NCBI GenBank assembly: GCA_023663525.1 | Contig: JAMPHF010000001.1 | Coordinates: 389,512 to 453,511 of the forward strand | Length of the DNA stretch: 64,000 nt | Direction: 5' to 3' | From: Bacteroides sp. | Lineage (GTDB): Bacteria; Bacteroidota; Bacteroidia; Bacteroidales; Muribaculaceae | Shown here: positions 17,115-26,303 of the stretch, piece after piece | How the letters are laid out: every line of letters starts with the position of its first letter | Numbering within the stretch: position 1 is the first letter of the stretch | Notes under the pieces: generated by a model | The model's database searches: none | What the model was told of the DNA's origin: nothing | The model's input: only the letters and a program-made list of their open reading frames with translations | Made by a program: the position numbers and the translations under genes

Positions 17115-17630
17115 TTGAAGATACTGATCTACATCATAGCCTGCGCGATGTCTGCCGGGCTGGCGATGAGTTCGTGCAGCAACGTCGGCTGTACCGAGAA
17201 CCAGAATTCCATCCCTTTGGCCGGTTTCTACTCGATGGCAACCGGGAGTGCCATCTCGCCCGATTCATTAGCTGTGGGTGGCGTCGGTGCTCCTGACGAC
17301 ACGCTTCTCCTCGGCCCCGGGTCGAGGGTGAGCAGGCTGTATATGCCTTTCCGCGCCTCTACACCGGCAACGGAGTTTTATTTTCAGTACAAACAGAAGT
17401 CTCTCGACTATCCGTGGTTCGTTGACACCATACGTTTCAGCTACACGGCCACACCCTACTTTGCCTCGGAGGATTGCGGAGCGATGTACCACTATCTCAT
17501 AACCTCTTTCAGCTACACCACGCATGTCATTGACTCGGTGGCTGTCATTGATTCGCTCATCACGAATGTTGACAAAGAGAGTATCAAGATTTTCTTCAGG
17601 ACGAGTGAGGAGACAGACGAAGATCAATAA
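17115..17630 (+). CDS. DUF6452 family lipoprotein
   Basis: A 171-aa putative lipoprotein; DUF6452 members occur in Bacteroidales directly before a DUF6048 gene, as here. The likely start is TTG at 17115: it gives a complete signal peptide MKILIYIIACAMSAGLAMSSC with lipobox AMSSC. The first in-frame ATG (17149) would leave almost no hydrophobic region. The mature protein begins with CSNVGCTENQNSIPL, then predicted beta strands (TEFYFQYKQKS, FVDTIRFSYTATPYF). The pair probably acts at the outer membrane; function unknown. Confidence 0.75.
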   Translation: MKILIYIIACAMSAGLAMSSCSNVGCTENQNSIPLAGFYSMATGSAISPDSLAVGGVGAPDDTLLLGPGSRVSRLYMPFRASTPATEFYFQYKQKSLDYPWFVDTIRFSYTATPYFASEDCGAMYHYLITSFSYTTHVIDSVAVIDSLITNVDKESIKIFFRTSEETDEDQ

Positions 17631-17639
17631 GACGATAAA

Positions 17640-18581
17640 ATGATGCAAAGAATCGGTCATATAGCCATGTATGGATCTCGGTCAGGAGGAGTTGTGAGGC
17701 TTGTGCTTCTGGCTCTCGTCCTCTCAATGGCTCTCGGTGTGTCTGCCCAACGGCGCATCACGCCCGTGCAGCCGACCACACCGGGTACAGTCCCAAATGT
17801 CGAAAGGGAGAAGCGCATCGACCGCACGCACCTCGTCGAGCAGACAGATGCAAACGGAAACACAATCTTTGTCGATACGGTGACGGGTCGGGAGGTCGTC
17901 GATTCGCTTTTGCTGCCGGCTCCCCCCAAGATGGAATATCCTCTGCTGCATGAGCTTATCGGCGGAGTGAATCTGTGGAATCCTCTGATGCGTGCGTTCG
18001 GACAGCACTACGGACTTAGCGACGTCTGGGCCGAGGTCAGCCTTCACAACCGTTATTTCCCGTTTCTCGCCATCGGTGTTGACAACTGCAACGATACGCC
18101 CGACGGGTCGAACTTCACGTTTCGTGTGCCGGTCTCGCCGTATTTCAAGATTGGAGCGTCATATAATTTCTTCTATAATTCAAATCCTGACTACAAGCTC
18201 CAGATGGGTTTCCGCTATGGATTCACCACATATAAATGGAATGTGGAGGACATCACCGTCAACGAGGGCTATTGGAATGACCCGACCCACTTTGCTCTAC
18301 TTGACCAGAAATCAACGGCCGGCTACCTTGAGATCACGTTCGGTCTGAAGGTGAAGGTGTTCAGAAGCTGGTCGCTCGGATGGAACATAATCTACCATTC
18401 AATCCTCCACGAGACCAAGAATCCATCGGGCAAACCGATGTTCATCCCCGGCTACGGCAAGCGAGGCTCGGCGGTCACCGGCAGTTTCTCACTCATGTAC
18501 ACCATCCCGTTCGACAAACTGCGCAAAAATAAGCCTGTGGTGATAAACAATACTGACATTGAAGATGTTAATGATATATAA
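17640..18581 (+). CDS. DUF6048 family outer-membrane protein
   Basis: A 313-aa secreted protein with signal peptide ending near GVSAQ. The sequence after ~residue 90 alternates amphipathic strands with aromatic ends (YFPFLAIGVDNC, FKIGASYNFFYN, KLQMGFRYGFTTYKW, LEITFGLKVKVFRSW), which indicates a small outer-membrane beta-barrel. It follows the DUF6452 lipoprotein by 9 nt. This is a conserved two-gene unit, so the lipoprotein may cap or assemble with the barrel (inference). Alternative downstream starts at MYGSRSGG cannot be excluded. Confidence 0.75.
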   Translation: MMQRIGHIAMYGSRSGGVVRLVLLALVLSMALGVSAQRRITPVQPTTPGTVPNVEREKRIDRTHLVEQTDANGNTIFVDTVTGREVVDSLLLPAPPKMEYPLLHELIGGVNLWNPLMRAFGQHYGLSDVWAEVSLHNRYFPFLAIGVDNCNDTPDGSNFTFRVPVSPYFKIGASYNFFYNSNPDYKLQMGFRYGFTTYKWNVEDITVNEGYWNDPTHFALLDQKSTAGYLEITFGLKVKVFRSWSLGWNIIYHSILHETKNPSGKPMFIPGYGKRGSAVTGSFSLMYTIPFDKLRKNKPVVINNTDIEDVNDI

Positions 18582-18603
18582 ATAAGGTTAAAACTGTCAG
18601 CCA

Positions 18604-19566
18604 ATGATAGAGAGAATCGTTATTATCGACAATGTGGACCCCGTCAGTTTCTACGGTGTCAATAACAGCAACATGCAGTTGATCCGCAATCTGTTTCCGA
18701 AATTGCGCATGGCTGCGCGCGGCTCGGTCATAAAGGTTATCGGTGACGAACATGAGACTGCCGAATTTGAAAAACGGATAAAAGAACTTGAGGAATATTG
18801 TGTCAAATACAATAAGCTCACCGAGGAGGTGATTCTCGACATCGTCAAGGGCAAATCGCCTGAAGCTCCGAAGCACGACGATGTGATCATCTATGGGATA
18901 AACGGCAAGCCCATCAGCCCGCGCAACACCAATCAGGCTCTGATGGTGAAATCCGTGAGGGAAAACGACCTGACATTTGCCCTCGGTCCTGCCGGTACGG
19001 GTAAGACCTACATTGCCATCGCCCTCGCGGTCAGAGCGTTGAAAAACCGTGAGGTCCGCAAGATCATCTTGTCGCGTCCGGCTGTGGAGGCCGGTGAGAA
19101 GCTCGGATTTCTGCCGGGCGACATGAAAGATAAGATCGACCCCTATCTCCAGCCGCTCTATGATGCTCTTGAGGATATGATTCCGGCCGTCAAACTGAAG
19201 GAGTATATGGAGACGAATGTCATTCAGATTGCACCCCTTGCCTTCATGCGTGGCCGCACGCTCAATGATGCTGTCATCGTGCTTGATGAGGCGCAGAACA
19301 CAACCGTGCAGCAGATCAAGATGTTCCTCACACGTCTCGGCATGAATGCCAAGATGATAATCACGGGCGATGCTACGCAGATCGATCTCCCCCGCTCGGT
19401 GACCTCCGGCTTGATTCAGGCATTGAAGATACTGAAAGATGTCCCCGGAATCGGGAAGATAGAGTATAGTAAAAAGGATATAGTCCGCCATCCGCTCGTC
19501 CAGCGCATAGTCGAGGCCTACAACCGCTTCGACAAGGAGCAGGAAATCCCTCCGGAGGAAGCATAG
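18604..19566 (+). CDS. phoH: PhoH family ATPase
   Basis: A 320-aa cytoplasmic P-loop NTPase. Walker A GPAGTGKT is at residues 128-135, Walker B VIVLDEAQNTT near 220, and TGDATQIDLPRSVTSGL is the helicase-like motif of the family. The N-terminal ~90 residues contain the KH-like region seen in PhoH proteins. PhoH/YbeZ proteins associate with RNA processing together with YbeY. The gene is the last of the plus-strand unit from DUF4199 and ends 4 nt before a strong hairpin (19570). Confidence 0.93.
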   Translation: MIERIVIIDNVDPVSFYGVNNSNMQLIRNLFPKLRMAARGSVIKVIGDEHETAEFEKRIKELEEYCVKYNKLTEEVILDIVKGKSPEAPKHDDVIIYGINGKPISPRNTNQALMVKSVRENDLTFALGPAGTGKTYIAIALAVRALKNREVRKIILSRPAVEAGEKLGFLPGDMKDKIDPYLQPLYDALEDMIPAVKLKEYMETNVIQIAPLAFMRGRTLNDAVIVLDEAQNTTVQQIKMFLTRLGMNAKMIITGDATQIDLPRSVTSGLIQALKILKDVPGIGKIEYSKKDIVRHPLVQRIVEAYNRFDKEQEIPPEEA

Positions 19567-19569
19567 AGG

Positions 19570-19685
19570 GTACAGAAATTCATAAACAACATAAATGACA
19601 GATATTTTATCATGACCATTGGAGTAAAAACCGTGGTATAAAGATAATTAAATCTGTCATTTATGTTGTTTATGAATTTCTGTGT
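19570..19685. repeat. Long hairpin repeat, family A copy 3 (AT-rich arms)
   Basis: A perfect 32-nt arm pair starts ACAGAAATTCATAAACAAC and is mirrored by GTTGTTTATGAATTTCTGT. The left shoulder GGGTACAGAA resembles the other family A copies. It sits between the convergent phoH and MFS stops and probably terminates both. Confidence 0.75.
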
Positions 19686-19701
19686 CTACTATACTCCGGA
19701 T

Positions 19702-20919
19702 TCAGACGGGAAGGTTGCGGTTCTTGAGGTTGGGGAGGAGGAGGGCTACGACTCCGAGGAGTGGCATGTAGGCGCAGAAATTGTAGACCGCCTCAATTCC
19801 ATATTTATCTGCGAAATCTCCGAGAGCGGCTGAGGCTATGCCTCCGACTCCGAATGCAAAGCCGAAAAAGAGACCCGAAATCATGCCGAGCTTTGTCGGG
19901 AGAAGTTCCTGCGCATAGAGGAGTATGGCAGGAAAAGCGGATGAGAGCATGAATCCGGCTCCGAAACTCAGTATGGCAGTCACTGACAGCGAAGCGTGAG
20001 GCATCAGGAGGCTGAACGGGGCGGTGCCGAGTATGGAAATCCATATCACTGTCTTGCGTCCGTAGCGGTCGCCGACCGGTCCGCCGACAAGAGTTCCTGC
20101 GGCTGTCGAAACGACGAAGATGAATAGCAACATCTGCGACGTGGAGACCGAAACACCGAAGCGGTCGATGAGATAGAATGTGTAGTAGCTCGAAATGCTC
20201 GCCATGTAGATGTATTTCGAGAAGATAAGCACTATGATGACGCAGATTGTGAAAATGGTGCGGGATTTTGACAGCGGAAGATGCGCCTTGTGTTCGGCCC
20301 GGATTTCGCGCGTCTTCAAGTCACGCAGATAAGCCCCATACCATCGGCAGATAGGAGCCATGGCCCAAAAACACAGTAGTGCGAAGATCAGGAATACCGC
20401 CACGTAGCGTCGGCCGTGGGGCGCGACGATGAGAGCGACGAGCAGCGGTCCGATCGAGCCTCCGAAATTGCCGCCGACCTGAAAGACCGACTGCGCGAAC
20501 CCGCGCCGCTGCCTTCCGGCGAGCGAGGTTATGCGCGAGGCCTCGGGGTGAAGGGTGGCAGAGCCGAGTCCGACAAGGAAAACCGCCGCAAGTATCCCCG
20601 CGAACGATGTGTTGAAGGCAAACATGAGTATTCCGATCGAGGTGCTGCACATTCCCATCGGCAGACTCCACACAAACGGTCTGCGGTCAAACGCATAGCC
20701 CACCACGGGTTGGAATATCGAGGCTGCCAACTGATAGACGAGCGTGATGAGTCCGATTTCAGCGAAATTGATTCCAAGATCCGCCTTGAGCATAGGATAG
20801 ACGGCAGTTATTACTGATTGGAGGAGGTCGTTGAGGCAGTGGGCTGCACTGAGCGCGAGGAGTACATGGAATGTGGGCATCTCGGCAAGCCCCCGGAGTT
20901 TATGAAAGAAGTTTGACAT
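19702..20919 (-). CDS. MFS transporter, fosmidomycin-resistance (Fsr)-like
   Basis: A 405-aa inner-membrane transporter with about twelve helices. Family features are HCLNDLLQSVITAVYPMLKADLGI near the N-terminus, GSATLHPEASRI and a QVGGNFGGSIGPL segment in the first half, and VGGPVGDRYGRKTVIW between halves. These match the Fsr group of proton-driven exporters, which includes fosmidomycin and other drug exporters. The physiological substrate is unknown. It is a single gene with a convergent phoH. Confidence 0.88.
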   Translation of the reverse strand: MSNFFHKLRGLAEMPTFHVLLALSAAHCLNDLLQSVITAVYPMLKADLGINFAEIGLITLVYQLAASIFQPVVGYAFDRRPFVWSLPMGMCSTSIGILMFAFNTSFAGILAAVFLVGLGSATLHPEASRITSLAGRQRRGFAQSVFQVGGNFGGSIGPLLVALIVAPHGRRYVAVFLIFALLCFWAMAPICRWYGAYLRDLKTREIRAEHKAHLPLSKSRTIFTICVIIVLIFSKYIYMASISSYYTFYLIDRFGVSVSTSQMLLFIFVVSTAAGTLVGGPVGDRYGRKTVIWISILGTAPFSLLMPHASLSVTAILSFGAGFMLSSAFPAILLYAQELLPTKLGMISGLFFGFAFGVGGIASAALGDFADKYGIEAVYNFCAYMPLLGVVALLLPNLKNRNLPV

Positions 20920-20936
20920 CTGTGACTGATTAACTT

Positions 20937-20967
20937 TTTGTTATGAGACACACTCTTATTATATTTG
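20937..20967 (+). promoter_or_regulatory. Promoter of the sigma-factor operon, overlapping the dispersed motif
   Basis: TTTG (20937-20940), a 19-nt spacer and TATATTTG (20960-20967) give a near-perfect Bacteroidetes promoter. The spacer consists of the dispersed TTATGAGACACACTCTT sequence also seen at 37 and 49241. The transcript start would be near 20973, leaving a leader of about 140 nt before the sigma-factor gene. Confidence 0.6.
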
Positions 20968-21112
20968 CAAAATTAGCAAAATAATTCGAGGTCATAGCCT
21001 GAAAAAGAAATATGGTATGTAACTATCTGTAAATCATAGAAAAGTAATTTTTTTGAAAAATTTTTCGATTTTGAGGTTAGGTTTTTCGGAAGTTGCGTGT
21101 CTTATAGATGTA

Positions 21113-21619
21113 ATGAACGATAAAAAATCAATCATGAGGCAAAGAAACGATATAGAACAGCTATTCAAGACCCACTATGCTGCCATGCATAGGCTTGCAA
21201 TGCTGATGATCCACGATGAGGATGTGGCGAGGGATATTGTGCACGATGTCTTTGAGACACTTCTCTATGCGGAATCGGCTGACGTTTCCGGTGCATATCT
21301 CATGAGGTCAGTACGCAATCGTTGTCTGAACCATCTGCGCGAACTTTCCACTCACGAAAAGGTCAAGGAGCTCTATTCTATCGATGAGCGGGAGATTGAC
21401 GATGAGGAATGGCCTGACGACGAAACAATAGCGCAGATACAGTCTACTGTGGAAAATGACCTCACGGAAGCGTGCCGGAGGGTTGTCAACCTAAGATTCA
21501 CCGAGGGAAGAAGCTACAAGGAAATTGCCGACATTCTCGGTGTGAGCGAGGTCGCTGTCTATAAACACTTGCGCCATGCAATGGATGTCTTACGTAAAAA
21601 ATTAACTCAAAATGGATAA
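21113..21619 (+). CDS. ECF RNA polymerase sigma factor
   Basis: A 168-aa sigma-70 family factor of the extracytoplasmic type. Region 2 is seen in IEQLFKTHYAAMHRLAMLMI and ARDIVHDVFETLLY, and region 4 in CRRVVNLRFTEGRSYKEIAD and VSEVAVYKHLRHAMDVLR. The ATG at 21113 is chosen because the earlier start at 21053 is a TTG in an AT-rich leader. The stop overlaps the start of the DUF4974 gene by 8 nt, so translation is coupled. It probably directs transcription of its own operon when released by the membrane partner. Confidence 0.88.
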   Translation: MNDKKSIMRQRNDIEQLFKTHYAAMHRLAMLMIHDEDVARDIVHDVFETLLYAESADVSGAYLMRSVRNRCLNHLRELSTHEKVKELYSIDEREIDDEEWPDDETIAQIQSTVENDLTEACRRVVNLRFTEGRSYKEIADILGVSEVAVYKHLRHAMDVLRKKLTQNG

Positions 21620-22250
21620 AATAGATCAGTTACTCAATGCCATAGAGCATCCCGAAAAATATTCAAAATCAGAGCTTGAGGCTCTCCTCCGCGACCCGGA
21701 AGTGAGAGAGGTCTACAATTTGCTTGACAAGACCAAATCGAGTATGCAACCATACACTGCACCCGATGTTGATGCAGAGTGGGAAGCGTTTGAGAGCGCA
21801 CACAGGGAGCACAAATTCCGTCTGCTCGAATTTTTCTCGCGCAACACGGCTGCAAGCATTGCCATCGGCATTGCCTCGTTTGCCGCAGTGGCGGCTGTTG
21901 TCGGGGTGGGTGTCAGCCATACTTTCAGCGACAATGCCGATATGGACGTTCCGGAGGCAGTGGAGTCTGCGGTGGTGAATGTTGCCACTGTCGATTCAAC
22001 ACAAGCCGAGCCTATGCCCGCACCTGTTCCCGTAATGGTGATTTTTGATAATGAGCCGTTTGAATCCATCATTTCACAAATTGCAGCATACCACGGTCTT
22101 ACGGTCGAGTACGCTTCCGACGCTCCCAAGTCGCTGCGCCTGTATTTCAAATGGGATCAGAATCTCCCAGTTGAGCAAGTCATCGAAAATCTTAACAACT
22201 TCGAGAGAATACATCTCACATTAAGTGAAGGGAAAATTAAAATTGACTGA
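21612..22250 (+). CDS. DUF4974 membrane protein, putative anti-sigma factor
   Basis: A 212-aa protein with one transmembrane helix around residues 82-103. The N-terminal cytoplasmic ~80 residues would bind the sigma factor. The periplasmic C-terminus (MVIFDNEPFESIISQIAAYH, LRLYFKWDQNLPVEQVIENL, ERIHLTLSEGKIKI) is a DUF4974 domain, which is related to secretin/TonB STN domains. The FecR core domain normally found between these parts is absent, making it much shorter than typical FecR-like regulators (~330 aa). It overlaps the sigma gene and precedes the receptor by 4 nt. Confidence 0.78.
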   Translation: MDKIDQLLNAIEHPEKYSKSELEALLRDPEVREVYNLLDKTKSSMQPYTAPDVDAEWEAFESAHREHKFRLLEFFSRNTAASIAIGIASFAAVAAVVGVGVSHTFSDNADMDVPEAVESAVVNVATVDSTQAEPMPAPVPVMVIFDNEPFESIISQIAAYHGLTVEYASDAPKSLRLYFKWDQNLPVEQVIENLNNFERIHLTLSEGKIKID

Positions 22251-22254
22251 AATC

Positions 22255-24789
22255 ATGCCCCGTATAATATCATTGTTAATAGCCGTGACTTTAGCCATCA
22301 TGGCTCACGCCGACACATTCTCCTATCGTTTTAAATCCACCCCGCTACCGCAGGCTCTCCGTCAGATTATGGATGACCATAACAATTTTGACATCAATTT
22401 CATATACAATGAGCTTGAGAACTACAAGACCAGTGCCGTGGTCAACACTGACAATGCCTACGATGCTCTCCGCCAGACCATCGGGTTCAATCCCGTCACG
22501 GTAGTCAACGCAAAGGGGATTTACTATGTCGAAGCCCTCCAGCAGGGCAAGTATGTATACTTCGGTCGGGTGGTCGCCACCGATGGCGATCCTTTGGTTG
22601 GCGCGACCGTCCTGCTGCTCGCGCCGAAAGACTCTACCGTCATGACCTATGGCGTTGTGGACAGCGAAGGCGGTTTCTCGATTCCCTGCGACCGTCAGAA
22701 TGTAGTGGCGAAAATCCTCTGCATCGGCTACAAGACCAAAATCATGAGATGCACATCGTTTAATCTTGGCACGATAGTTATGGACGAGAATGCCTTGGAG
22801 CTGAAATCCGTCACTGTCAATGCCGATCTTCAGAGTGAGTACTCTGACCGCAGTGTCTTCATCCCCACCGCACGTCAGAAGCGGTTCTCTGACGGTGCGA
22901 TCGATCTTCTCTACCAGATGGCCATCCCCATGGTCAAGATCAATCTGCAGAACGGGAGCGTCACGACCAACTCCAACATGAAGGTGGCAATATACATCAA
23001 TAAGTCGGAGGCCACTGCCAGGGATCTTGAAGGTCTGAATCCTGAGGATGTGAAGACCGTGGAGTATCTCATAAACCCCATGGACCCGCGCTTTCAGCAC
23101 GCACAGTATGTGATTAACATCACATTGCGAAAGATTGAATATGGCGGCTACACCAAGCTCCAGGGCAGGGCAAATCTCGTGGCCGGGTCGGGGCACGGAC
23201 TCGCTTACACGAAATTCAACAACAAGCGCATGACGTATGACCTCTCGCTCTATGACTATAATCTCAGCAATCGTCATGGCGGCTCGGAAGAATCACAGAC
23301 CTATACGCTCGGCGATGGAGAGCAGGTGGTGCGCGACACCAAGCTCACCGACTATCATGTCAAGAGCAATCGGGCGTCTGCCGCGTTCCGTGCGAGGTAT
23401 GAGGATGACAGTAAGTCGATTGCCAATCGTTTGACGGTCAGCTATACCAATCAGCCCCACTCTGATTCGGAGGGTAGAGTCACGTTCTCATCGGGCACGA
23501 TAGACGATGAGGTGTACAGATCGACCTCCGGGCTGCGGACCATTTATCCGACGTGGAAAGGTGAATACTTCTTCAACCTCGGTCACAACATCTCGCTCAA
23601 CGTCAACCCGCAGTTCCACTATTATCATGTCAACAGTGACTCCCGCTACCGCACAGCCACCACCGACATCACGACAATAGCCCGCGAGAATGTGTATGAG
23701 GGCGACCTCGACTTCCAGATTAATAAGCAGCTCAACAATAACCATGGCCTCAGCTTCATGGGCAAATATGCACAACAGTACGACAAGGTGGAGTACACCG
23801 GCACGACACCATCAGTGCAGAAGTTCAGAGGCACGGCAGCAGTCGGACTCTTGACCTACATGTTCAAGACCAAGAAACTGTATGGTCAGTTGACTGCCGG
23901 AGGTGCGGCCGATTGGAATCATATCGACGGTAAGAGGACCAACAATTTCCTTCCGGCAGCCTATCTGAGCCTTCAGTATGCCTTCGACCGCAGCCGGTCA
24001 CTTCAATTCATGGCACAGATTGACGCCAACACGACAGATATAAGCACTAAGGGTGGAAACATTGTCCGTAGCAATGAATATCTCTATCTCACTGGTAATC
24101 CGGAGTTGAAGGACTCAAAGAATGTAAGAGGCTCGCTCTCCTACAATTGGACTCCCTCAAATGAGCTTTCGGTGAGTGCCGATCTCGGATATTTTGAGAT
24201 TTTCGACCGCCCGACCGCTATATTCGTCCCTTACATGGATGGAAAAGCCATCCTGCGCACCATCGAGAACGACGGTAATTACGCATACGAGTATGCCGGA
24301 TTGTCGTTTACCTCGCGTCTGTTGGACAAGTCGTTGACCCTCAGTTTCAAGCCTCAGATATGGTTCTATCAGACCACCGGAGAGTATGATGCACGCCGCG
24401 CATCGTTTGTCTACGAGCTTTCCGCGCGCTACTATCTCGGCAAGTTCTACATCTCAGGCTTCTGCAATTCGGGTGAGGACATGCTCGTGCAATATTCGAT
24501 GTGGAGCAATCGGACCAAGACACGTCTCAGCTATGGCGCGGCCATCGGCTGGAGCAACAGCCATTGGACACTCCGTGTCACAGCTCACAACCCGTTCCGC
24601 GACTCATGGGTGGGAGAGAGATCAATCCTCAGCGGCAAGTATTTCTCCTCGCGTCAGGTCTCATTCTCCAATGCTGATCACCAGTGGTTCTGCCTCACTG
24701 CCACCTACACATTCAAGTATGGTAAGAAAGTCCGCAAAGGTGATGAAATCTCGGCAGATGACAGCGGCAACTCAGCAATCATGAAGTAA
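22255..24789 (+). CDS. STN-domain outer-membrane beta-barrel receptor
   Basis: An 844-aa outer-membrane protein. A signal peptide (to MAHA) is followed by an STN-like domain at about 25-95 (FKSTPLPQALRQIMDDHNNF), a carboxypeptidase-regulatory-like beta-sandwich near 100-185 (FGRVVATDGDPLVGATVLLL), a plug-like region, and a long beta-barrel with alternating aromatic strands to the C-terminus (OMP_b-brl_3 type). The start at 22255 follows the previous stop by 4 nt. It has no SusD partner. With the sigma and DUF4974 genes it resembles a cell-surface signalling receptor that reports an external ligand through its STN domain; the ligand is unknown. Confidence 0.85.
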   Translation: MPRIISLLIAVTLAIMAHADTFSYRFKSTPLPQALRQIMDDHNNFDINFIYNELENYKTSAVVNTDNAYDALRQTIGFNPVTVVNAKGIYYVEALQQGKYVYFGRVVATDGDPLVGATVLLLAPKDSTVMTYGVVDSEGGFSIPCDRQNVVAKILCIGYKTKIMRCTSFNLGTIVMDENALELKSVTVNADLQSEYSDRSVFIPTARQKRFSDGAIDLLYQMAIPMVKINLQNGSVTTNSNMKVAIYINKSEATARDLEGLNPEDVKTVEYLINPMDPRFQHAQYVINITLRKIEYGGYTKLQGRANLVAGSGHGLAYTKFNNKRMTYDLSLYDYNLSNRHGGSEESQTYTLGDGEQVVRDTKLTDYHVKSNRASAAFRARYEDDSKSIANRLTVSYTNQPHSDSEGRVTFSSGTIDDEVYRSTSGLRTIYPTWKGEYFFNLGHNISLNVNPQFHYYHVNSDSRYRTATTDITTIARENVYEGDLDFQINKQLNNNHGLSFMGKYAQQYDKVEYTGTTPSVQKFRGTAAVGLLTYMFKTKKLYGQLTAGGAADWNHIDGKRTNNFLPAAYLSLQYAFDRSRSLQFMAQIDANTTDISTKGGNIVRSNEYLYLTGNPELKDSKNVRGSLSYNWTPSNELSVSADLGYFEIFDRPTAIFVPYMDGKAILRTIENDGNYAYEYAGLSFTSRLLDKSLTLSFKPQIWFYQTTGEYDARRASFVYELSARYYLGKFYISGFCNSGEDMLVQYSMWSNRTKTRLSYGAAIGWSNSHWTLRVTAHNPFRDSWVGERSILSGKYFSSRQVSFSNADHQWFCLTATYTFKYGKKVRKGDEISADDSGNSAIMK

Positions 24790-24798
24790 ATCTTATGT

Positions 24799-24915
24799 AA
24801 AGGGGACATAAGAGAATACAAAAAGGGCAGAAGTGACAAGGAAATTTTTTCAGGTTTGCAAATAACTGATAATTCCTTGTCACTTCTGCCCTTTCTGTAC
24901 TCTTTTGTGCCCTTT
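24799..24915. repeat. Long hairpin repeat, family A copy 4
   Basis: The left arm includes GGGCAGAAGTGACAAGGAA and the right arm has its exact complement. The shoulders AAAGGGGACATAAGAG and GTGCCCTTT also pair. It starts 10 nt after the receptor stop. The remaining ~110 nt up to the promoter at 25026 are AT-rich with no feature recognised. Confidence 0.85.
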
Positions 24916-25025
24916 CAGTCCATCAAGTAATCCAATCATTGGTAAAAAACGGAACAAATGAGGGCGATATTGATAATTTTACAATTTTTATTGTGACTTT
25001 TTTCTTTTATTGGCTAAATCATTGG

Positions 25026-25033
25026 TAACTTTG
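25026..25033 (+). promoter_or_regulatory. -7 box (TAACTTTG) for the RND efflux operon
   Basis: TAACTTTG lies 60 nt before the adaptor start. The region upstream is very AT-rich. No TTTG at the ideal spacing is obvious, so only half of the promoter is supported. No operator repeat or adjacent TetR-type regulator was seen. Confidence 0.45.
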
Positions 25034-25093
25034 CACGTTAAAATTTCCGAAAAATAACAAAATAGGTATATAAATAAGAAAAAAAGAACGACA

Positions 25094-26281
25094 ATGAAAT
25101 CCATCGCGTTATCGAAAAGCGGTATCGGAATGATGCTCGCCGCCGTGACCCTGCTTCCCTCATGCTCAAAACAGCAGCAGCAAATGCAGGCTCCGGCACC
25201 CGAAATCGCCACTATCACCCTCTCTCCGCAGACGGCTGATCTGAAATCCACTTTCCCCGCTACCATCAAGGGTAAGACAGACATTGACATCCGTCCGCAG
25301 GTGACAGGTTTCATCACCAAGGTTCATGTTGACGAGGGTCAGCGCGTCCACAAAGGTCAGGTGCTTTTCACGCTTGATCAGGTGACATTCCAGGCAGCCG
25401 TTGACCAGGCCAAGGCCGCTGTCAACAATGCCCAGACGGCGGTCAACACCGCCAAGATGACAGCCGACAGCAAAAAGGCACTGTTCGACAAGAACATCAT
25501 CAGCCAGTATGAGTATCAGCTCTCGCAAAATTCTCTCGCACAGGCCCAGGCTCAGCTCGCCAATGCAAAGGCCGCTCTCGCCTCCGCTCAGAAGAATCTT
25601 GCCTACACCGTTGTCACCTCGCCCAGCGATGGCGTTGTCGGAACTATCCCCAACCGCGAAGGTTCGCTCGCATCACCGTCATCGGCACAGCCTCTGACCA
25701 CTGTCAGCGACAACTCACAGGTCTATGCCTACTTCTCACTCACTGAAAATGATCTCCTCAACCTCGTCGGCGACGGTAACCGTACTATGGACGCTGCCAT
25801 CAAGGAGATGCCCGCCGTGCAACTGCGCATGAGCGACGGCAGCATCTATCCCCTTGAGGGCAAGGTGGCCACCGTTTCGGGTGTCATCGATAATTCAACC
25901 GGTGCATCAAGCGTCCGCGCCCTGTTCAACAATCCTCAGGGTGTGCTCCGCAGCGGTGCCACAGGTCAGATCATCATCCCCGATGTGCAGGAGCAGGTGA
26001 TCATGATTCCCCAGAAGGCCACATTCGAGCTTCAGGACCGCCGTTTCGCTTACGTAGTCAACGATTCCAACAAGGTTGTCTCCGTTCCCATCACCATCGA
26101 GGCCAACAATGACGGCAAGAACTACGTGGTCACTTCAGGTCTCAAGCCCGGTCAGCGCGTGGCCATCGAGGGTGTCGGCAACAAACTCAAGGATGGCATG
26201 ACCATCAATCCCGTTGCTCCCAAGACTCAGGAAGCTCCCGCCGAGGCTGCCGCACAGCAGGCACCTGCCGAGAATAAATAA
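25094..26281 (+). CDS. RND efflux periplasmic adaptor (AcrA/MexE-like)
   Basis: A 395-aa membrane-fusion lipoprotein (lipobox LLPSC) linking an RND pump to the outer-membrane channel. The lipoyl half-motif DIRPQVTGFITKVHVDEGQ is followed by a coiled-coil hairpin (QAAVDQAKAAVNNAQTAVNT and later AQAQLANAKAALASAQKNL), then the second lipoyl half TSPSDGVVGTIPNREGS, a beta-barrel domain and a membrane-proximal domain. A C-terminal tail rich in Ala, Pro and Glu is unstructured. It is the first gene of the pump operon. Drug specificity cannot be read from sequence. Confidence 0.92.
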   Translation: MKSIALSKSGIGMMLAAVTLLPSCSKQQQQMQAPAPEIATITLSPQTADLKSTFPATIKGKTDIDIRPQVTGFITKVHVDEGQRVHKGQVLFTLDQVTFQAAVDQAKAAVNNAQTAVNTAKMTADSKKALFDKNIISQYEYQLSQNSLAQAQAQLANAKAALASAQKNLAYTVVTSPSDGVVGTIPNREGSLASPSSAQPLTTVSDNSQVYAYFSLTENDLLNLVGDGNRTMDAAIKEMPAVQLRMSDGSIYPLEGKVATVSGVIDNSTGASSVRALFNNPQGVLRSGATGQIIIPDVQEQVIMIPQKATFELQDRRFAYVVNDSNKVVSVPITIEANNDGKNYVVTSGLKPGQRVAIEGVGNKLKDGMTINPVAPKTQEAPAEAAAQQAPAENK

Positions 26282-26303
26282 TTAATCCATTCACACATTT
26301 CTA

